Positions 60,719 to 64,000 of a DNA stretch of 64,000 nt are shown here, piece by piece. The position numbers were made by a program, and so were the translations under genes. The stretch is from Opitutaceae bacterium (GTDB lineage Bacteria; Verrucomicrobiota; Verrucomicrobiia; Opitutales; Opitutaceae): assembly GCA_041395105.1 (NCBI GenBank), contig JAWLBB010000006.1:157294-221293 (forward strand), in the 5' to 3' direction. The stretch's first letter is position 1, and every line of letters starts with the position of its first letter. The notes under the pieces were generated by a model that worked only from the letters and a program-made list of their open reading frames with translations, was not told the origin of the DNA and did not search any database.

Positions 60719-62029
60719 TCAGCGGAGCAGCTTGTCGATGGCCTCGACAATCCTGCCCTCGGAGTCGCGGGCGAGGGGGGCGGGTCGCAGCAGGTACTGC
60801 ATGTTGTCGATGACTTCGTATCCACATTCCGAATACTGTCGGGCGGACGGCACATACCCCACCATGGCATTGGCGTAACCGACCGGCCAGACCCGGCCGA
60901 AACGTGCTCCGAAACGCCGGTTGAGCTCGAGACCGTATTCGGCGCTCATTTCACCCGACAGGGCGACGAGGGCGAGGTCCGCGCCGAAGAGGACCGTCTG
61001 GATCTCGAATTCCAGGCCGGTGTCGGGAGACCGGCCGGCGTCGAGAATGGCCAGGTGGTGGTCCCCCCAGCGGCGCAGGTGCTCTTCAGTTGATCGGTAG
61101 GCGGCCTCATAGACGTCGCGCGGCTGCACCTCGTTGACCAGCTCCAGTCGTCCGCTGCGGATCTGCAGCGGGCCATCGACGGGAATCCCCGGATGGTGCC
61201 GGACCGCGTTGTCCACCGAGGCGGCCAGCCGTCGTCCCATGGCTGCGATCGCCTCGATCGGATACGGAGGGAAGCCCGCCATGTCCGTATCGGGCAGGAA
61301 GGGCTTCTGATCACCGGCGCAGCCCAGAAGGAATGAAGCGGTGCAGCCCAGCGATCTCTGGACCTCTTCCAAGGCGAAACCTGCATAATCCCCGCCGATT
61401 TTCAGGATGGGTCCCCCCGCGGTGGGGTGGCAGGCGTAGCCGAAGAGCAGGTGACGGAGTTGACCCGATTCATCCTCGAACAGGAGAATCGGTACGGAAT
61501 GATCATGGGGGGCGTCGAGGGTGGGTTGCCAGGTAACGCCGCCTTTGCCGTCGGGTCGTCGCCGCGAATGAGCCAATCCGCACCATCCCGTCGTGGATCG
61601 CAGGCGAACGGGAATCGGGGATGCGACAGCGTCCCTGGCCGCATCCGCGATCCGGGCGAACGTCCGCTCAAGAAACGGATCGTCCACGCCGCCGTGCCTG
61701 AATTCGTCGGTCCCTTTGCGCATCGGGGGGCCGCAGTGGGTGTGGGTGCCGCACAGCAGGATGTTTCCGGTCGGAACGCCGGTGGCCTCGCAGATCAGGC
61801 GGCGGACCCGTTCGGTGCGGTCATAGAACCCAAGCCATTCGATCGAAACAAGGATCAAGGTGGTGGCGCAGCGTTGATCCGTGATCGCTGTCACCGTGCA
61901 TGAGAGCGGATGGTAGACGCCGGTGGATCGTTCCAGCCGTGCGGCATAACCGGCCAGATGAGAACCAATCGGTGGAGTCACATCGATCGAGCTTACGCCC
62001 AGAAGAAATCCTGGAGAGGCCGATTGCAT
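60719..62029 (-). CDS. Neutral/alkaline ceramidase-like protein
   Basis: The 436-residue protein shows the N-terminal domain pattern of neutral/alkaline non-lysosomal ceramidases: LLGVSSIDVTPPIGSHLAGYA at the start, LLCGTHTHCGPP with zinc-type histidines, LFGYACHPTAGG, GGDYAGFALEEVQ and FLLGCAGDQKP. It ends with GYANAMVGYVPSARQYSECG and YEVIDNMQYL, typical of the family. There is no signal peptide and no C-terminal immunoglobulin-like domain, unlike true ceramidases. The substrate may not be ceramide; many Verrucomicrobia carry such proteins in carbohydrate loci. Confidence 0.85.
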   Translation of the reverse strand: MQSASPGFLLGVSSIDVTPPIGSHLAGYAARLERSTGVYHPLSCTVTAITDQRCATTLILVSIEWLGFYDRTERVRRLICEATGVPTGNILLCGTHTHCGPPMRKGTDEFRHGGVDDPFLERTFARIADAARDAVASPIPVRLRSTTGWCGLAHSRRRPDGKGGVTWQPTLDAPHDHSVPILLFEDESGQLRHLLFGYACHPTAGGPILKIGGDYAGFALEEVQRSLGCTASFLLGCAGDQKPFLPDTDMAGFPPYPIEAIAAMGRRLAASVDNAVRHHPGIPVDGPLQIRSGRLELVNEVQPRDVYEAAYRSTEEHLRRWGDHHLAILDAGRSPDTGLEFEIQTVLFGADLALVALSGEMSAEYGLELNRRFGARFGRVWPVGYANAMVGYVPSARQYSECGYEVIDNMQYLLRPAPLARDSEGRIVEAIDKLLR

Positions 62030-62165
62030 CGGGGGAGGGAGTCGATTCGAAAATGGGCGAGGTGAGGAGGACCATCAAGCGCCAGCCTCTCCAATGCGTT
62101 CGAGCTTGGCAGTGCCGCCGGATTGCGTTCCGCTTCTTCGGCAGGGAATCTCCCCAATCAACAAG

Positions 62166-63674
62166 ATGATGGAAGCATTGACAAAGCTCAAAGCGCGGCT
62201 GGCCGAGATCAGCGATCTCAACAAGGTGTCGGGTGTCCTCGGGTGGGACCAGCGGACGATGATGGCGCCGAGGGGGGCCGTCGGACGGTCCGAGCAGTTG
62301 GCGACGCTCTCGAAGATCGCCTTCGAGCGGTTCGTGGATCCGGAGACCGGCAGGCTTCTCGAGGCGGTGGCGCCTCTCGAAACCGAACTGCCCTACGATT
62401 CGGATGATGCGAGCCTCATCCGCTACGTCCGGCGCGACCATGAAAAAGCGATCAAGGTTCCGGTCGAACTGGAGGCGGAAATGGCGCGCAGTGCCGCCAT
62501 CGCACAGGAAGGATGGACCCAGGCCCGCAAGGAGTCGGATTTCAGCCTCTTCCTCCCACATCTCGAGCGGATGATCGGACTGAAGCGGCGCTACATCGAT
62601 TGCCTGATCAAGGAGGGCGAGGACCCCTACGATGTGCTCCTGGACGACTTTGAGCCGGGGATGAAGGGGGCGGAGGTCGAGGCGGTCTTCAACAACCTGA
62701 AGAAGGACCTCGTTCCGCTGATCGCCGCAATTCGGGAAAAAGAGGATCAGGTCAGCGACGATGTCCTCCGGGGGCATTTCCCGATCGAGAAGCAGAAGGC
62801 GTTCTCCTGGAGCCTGATTGAGATGCTGGGGGCGAATCGGGAGGCCTGGCGGCTTGACCCGACCGTGCACCCCTTCGCCAGCAACGGAGGTCCGGACGAT
62901 ATCCGCCTCACCACCCGCTTTTACGAGGATTATCTCTGTCCGAGTCTCTTTGCCACCATGCATGAGTTTGGTCACGGACTCTACGAGCATCAGGTTGCCC
63001 GCGAGTTGGAGCGTTCGCCGCTCTGCCGCGGTACTTCCCTCGGCCTGCACGAATCACAAAGCCGGCTCTGGGAGAACCTGGTCGGCCGCAGCCGTCCGTT
63101 CTGGTCGTTTGCCTATCCGAAGCTGCAGGCCGTCTGGCCGGACGCCTTGGGCAGGGTGGAAATGGAGACCTTCTATCGGGCCATCAATCGGGTCAGTGCG
63201 TCCTTTATCCGGGTGGAGGCGGACGAGGCCACCTACGCCCTGCATATCATCCTCCGCTTCGGCATGGAGAGGGAGATCATTGCCGGGAAGATCGCGTTGA
63301 AGGACGTGGCCGAGGTCTGGCGGGAACGGTTCAAGTCCCTGTTCGGTATCGACGTCCCCGACGATGCTCGCGGCGTGCTTCAGGACGTGCACTGGTCGGC
63401 TGGTTTGTTCGGCTATTTTCCGACCTATGCGCTCGGCAGCATCATCAGTTCCCAGATTTGGGAGAAGATCACCGAGTCGATGCCGGATATCCATGCACAG
63501 CTCGCCGCCGGGGAGTTCGCACCCCTGCGGGAGTGGTTGCGCGAGAACCTCCACCGCCACGGGCGGAAATTCACCCCGACGGAAACCATGCAGCGACTGG
63601 TCGGAGGTCCGATCGATGTCGGTCCGTTCGTTCGCTACCTGACCTCGAAGTTCGGCGAAATCTATCAGCTCTGA
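62166..63674 (+). CDS. M32 family metallocarboxypeptidase (Taq type)
   Basis: The 502-residue helical protein has the HExxH zinc motif in FATMHEFGHGLYEHQ, followed by LGLHESQSRLWENLVGRSRP with the third-ligand glutamate. DLNKVSGVLGWDQRTMMAPRG near the start and GYFPTYALGSIISSQIW near the end are family hallmarks. It trims amino acids from peptide C-termini in the cytoplasm. The ATG at 62166 is directly followed by a second ATG at 62169; either may be used. A DUF2164 gene follows after 10 bases. Confidence 0.95.
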   Translation: MMEALTKLKARLAEISDLNKVSGVLGWDQRTMMAPRGAVGRSEQLATLSKIAFERFVDPETGRLLEAVAPLETELPYDSDDASLIRYVRRDHEKAIKVPVELEAEMARSAAIAQEGWTQARKESDFSLFLPHLERMIGLKRRYIDCLIKEGEDPYDVLLDDFEPGMKGAEVEAVFNNLKKDLVPLIAAIREKEDQVSDDVLRGHFPIEKQKAFSWSLIEMLGANREAWRLDPTVHPFASNGGPDDIRLTTRFYEDYLCPSLFATMHEFGHGLYEHQVARELERSPLCRGTSLGLHESQSRLWENLVGRSRPFWSFAYPKLQAVWPDALGRVEMETFYRAINRVSASFIRVEADEATYALHIILRFGMEREIIAGKIALKDVAEVWRERFKSLFGIDVPDDARGVLQDVHWSAGLFGYFPTYALGSIISSQIWEKITESMPDIHAQLAAGEFAPLREWLRENLHRHGRKFTPTETMQRLVGGPIDVGPFVRYLTSKFGEIYQL

Positions 63675-63684
63675 TTCTCTGGCG

Positions 63685-63945
63685 ATGAGACAGGCCGACC
63701 CGATGCGGATCAAGCTGAGCGATGAACGGAAGGATGTGCTCCTGAGCCAGTTGGTGGCCTTTTACCGGGACGAGTTCGACGAGGATCTGAGCGGATTCCG
63801 GGCGGAGCAATTGCTGACTTTCTTTGTCAGGAAGCTCGGCCCGCAAGTCTACAATCAGGCCATTCAGGACGCGCGCGCCTTCATGCTGCTGAAACTTGAA
63901 GACCTCGATGCGGAGTTCCATGAAGAGGATCCGGACGTCCGCTGA
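63685..63945 (+). CDS. DUF2164 family protein
   Basis: The 86-residue protein matches the small DUF2164 family: IKLSDERKDVLLSQLVAFYR, the acidic DEFDEDLSGFRAEQLLTFFV, then LGPQVYNQAIQDARAFMLLK. The function is unknown. A second ATG at 63703 (MRIKLSD) is nearer the usual family start. It follows the carboxypeptidase closely and is probably co-transcribed. Its stop codon lies in a small palindrome; the last 55 bases of the window show nothing. Confidence 0.88.
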   Translation: MRQADPMRIKLSDERKDVLLSQLVAFYRDEFDEDLSGFRAEQLLTFFVRKLGPQVYNQAIQDARAFMLLKLEDLDAEFHEEDPDVR

Positions 63946-64000
63946 GGGCTCAGCGTGCGAGACCGTTCTGGACGGCTGAGAAGTACCGTCTCATCATGGC

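Overview
The window is about 64 kb of high-GC DNA and reads as a chromosomal segment of a heterotrophic Verrucomicrobiota bacterium, most likely of the Opitutales/Opitutaceae type. The main clues are a 51-residue basic protein typical of Verrucomicrobia/Chlamydiae, secreted sulfatase, DUF1593 and glycoside hydrolase genes, a delta-60-repeat surface protein, and a twin C-terminal module shared by three secreted proteins. No rRNA, tRNA, CRISPR array, phage or transposase gene was recognised. This taxonomic call is inference from gene content.

Layout. 0-1 kb: end of a polytopic membrane protein. 1.3-7.1 kb: a catabolic island with a TonB-dependent receptor, a GntR/FCD regulator with a near-consensus promoter overlapped by a palindromic operator, a sugar-phosphate isomerase-like protein and an aldo/keto reductase. 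7.2-12.4 kb: thioredoxin-fold protein, metallo-beta-lactamase-fold hydrolase (frameshifted), sialidase-like protein, secreted esterase and a PRMT-like methyltransferase. 12.5-14.6 kb: an oxidoreductase that fuses a Gfo/Idh/MocA half to an aldo/keto-reductase half. 14.7-16.4 kb: housekeeping genes (small basic protein, rpoZ, smpB, trmL). 16.6-23 kb: secreted zincin protease, alginate-lyase-like enzyme, PPK2, deoC-rbsK. 23.4-26 kb: two lipoproteins and two YbjQ-family genes. 26-35 kb: a six-gene minus-strand operon for glycan breakdown (GH43, GH27, beta-helix hydrolase, TolB-like propeller, DUF1593, sulfatase). 35-39 kb: a large secreted BNR-like protein and galE.

The most unusual region is 39.4-49.0 kb. 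It is a plus-strand type II fatty-acid-synthase-like cluster: KAS II, acyl carrier protein, two phytoene-desaturase-like FAD oxidoreductases, FabZ-type dehydratase, FabI-type enoyl reductase, an OleA/FabH-like KAS III and an OleB-like alpha/beta hydrolase. An HtrA protease gene is embedded on the other strand. Together these genes suggest a dedicated pathway for a polyunsaturated lipid or head-to-head-condensed hydrocarbon. It resembles gene sets discussed for ladderane and long-chain olefin synthesis, but oleC, oleD and a FabG ketoreductase are missing from the window.

49-64 kb holds malQ, a GT39-type glycosyltransferase, an orphan TatT-like lipoprotein, an outer-membrane barrel, a giant delta-60-repeat protein, a ceramidase-like protein, an M32 carboxypeptidase and a DUF2164 protein. 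Three genes (near 8.61, 29.19 and 58.82 kb) each carry one apparent missing base that splits an otherwise intact reading frame, which raises the question of sequence error versus real decay. Several families of palindromic extragenic repeats are scattered between genes.
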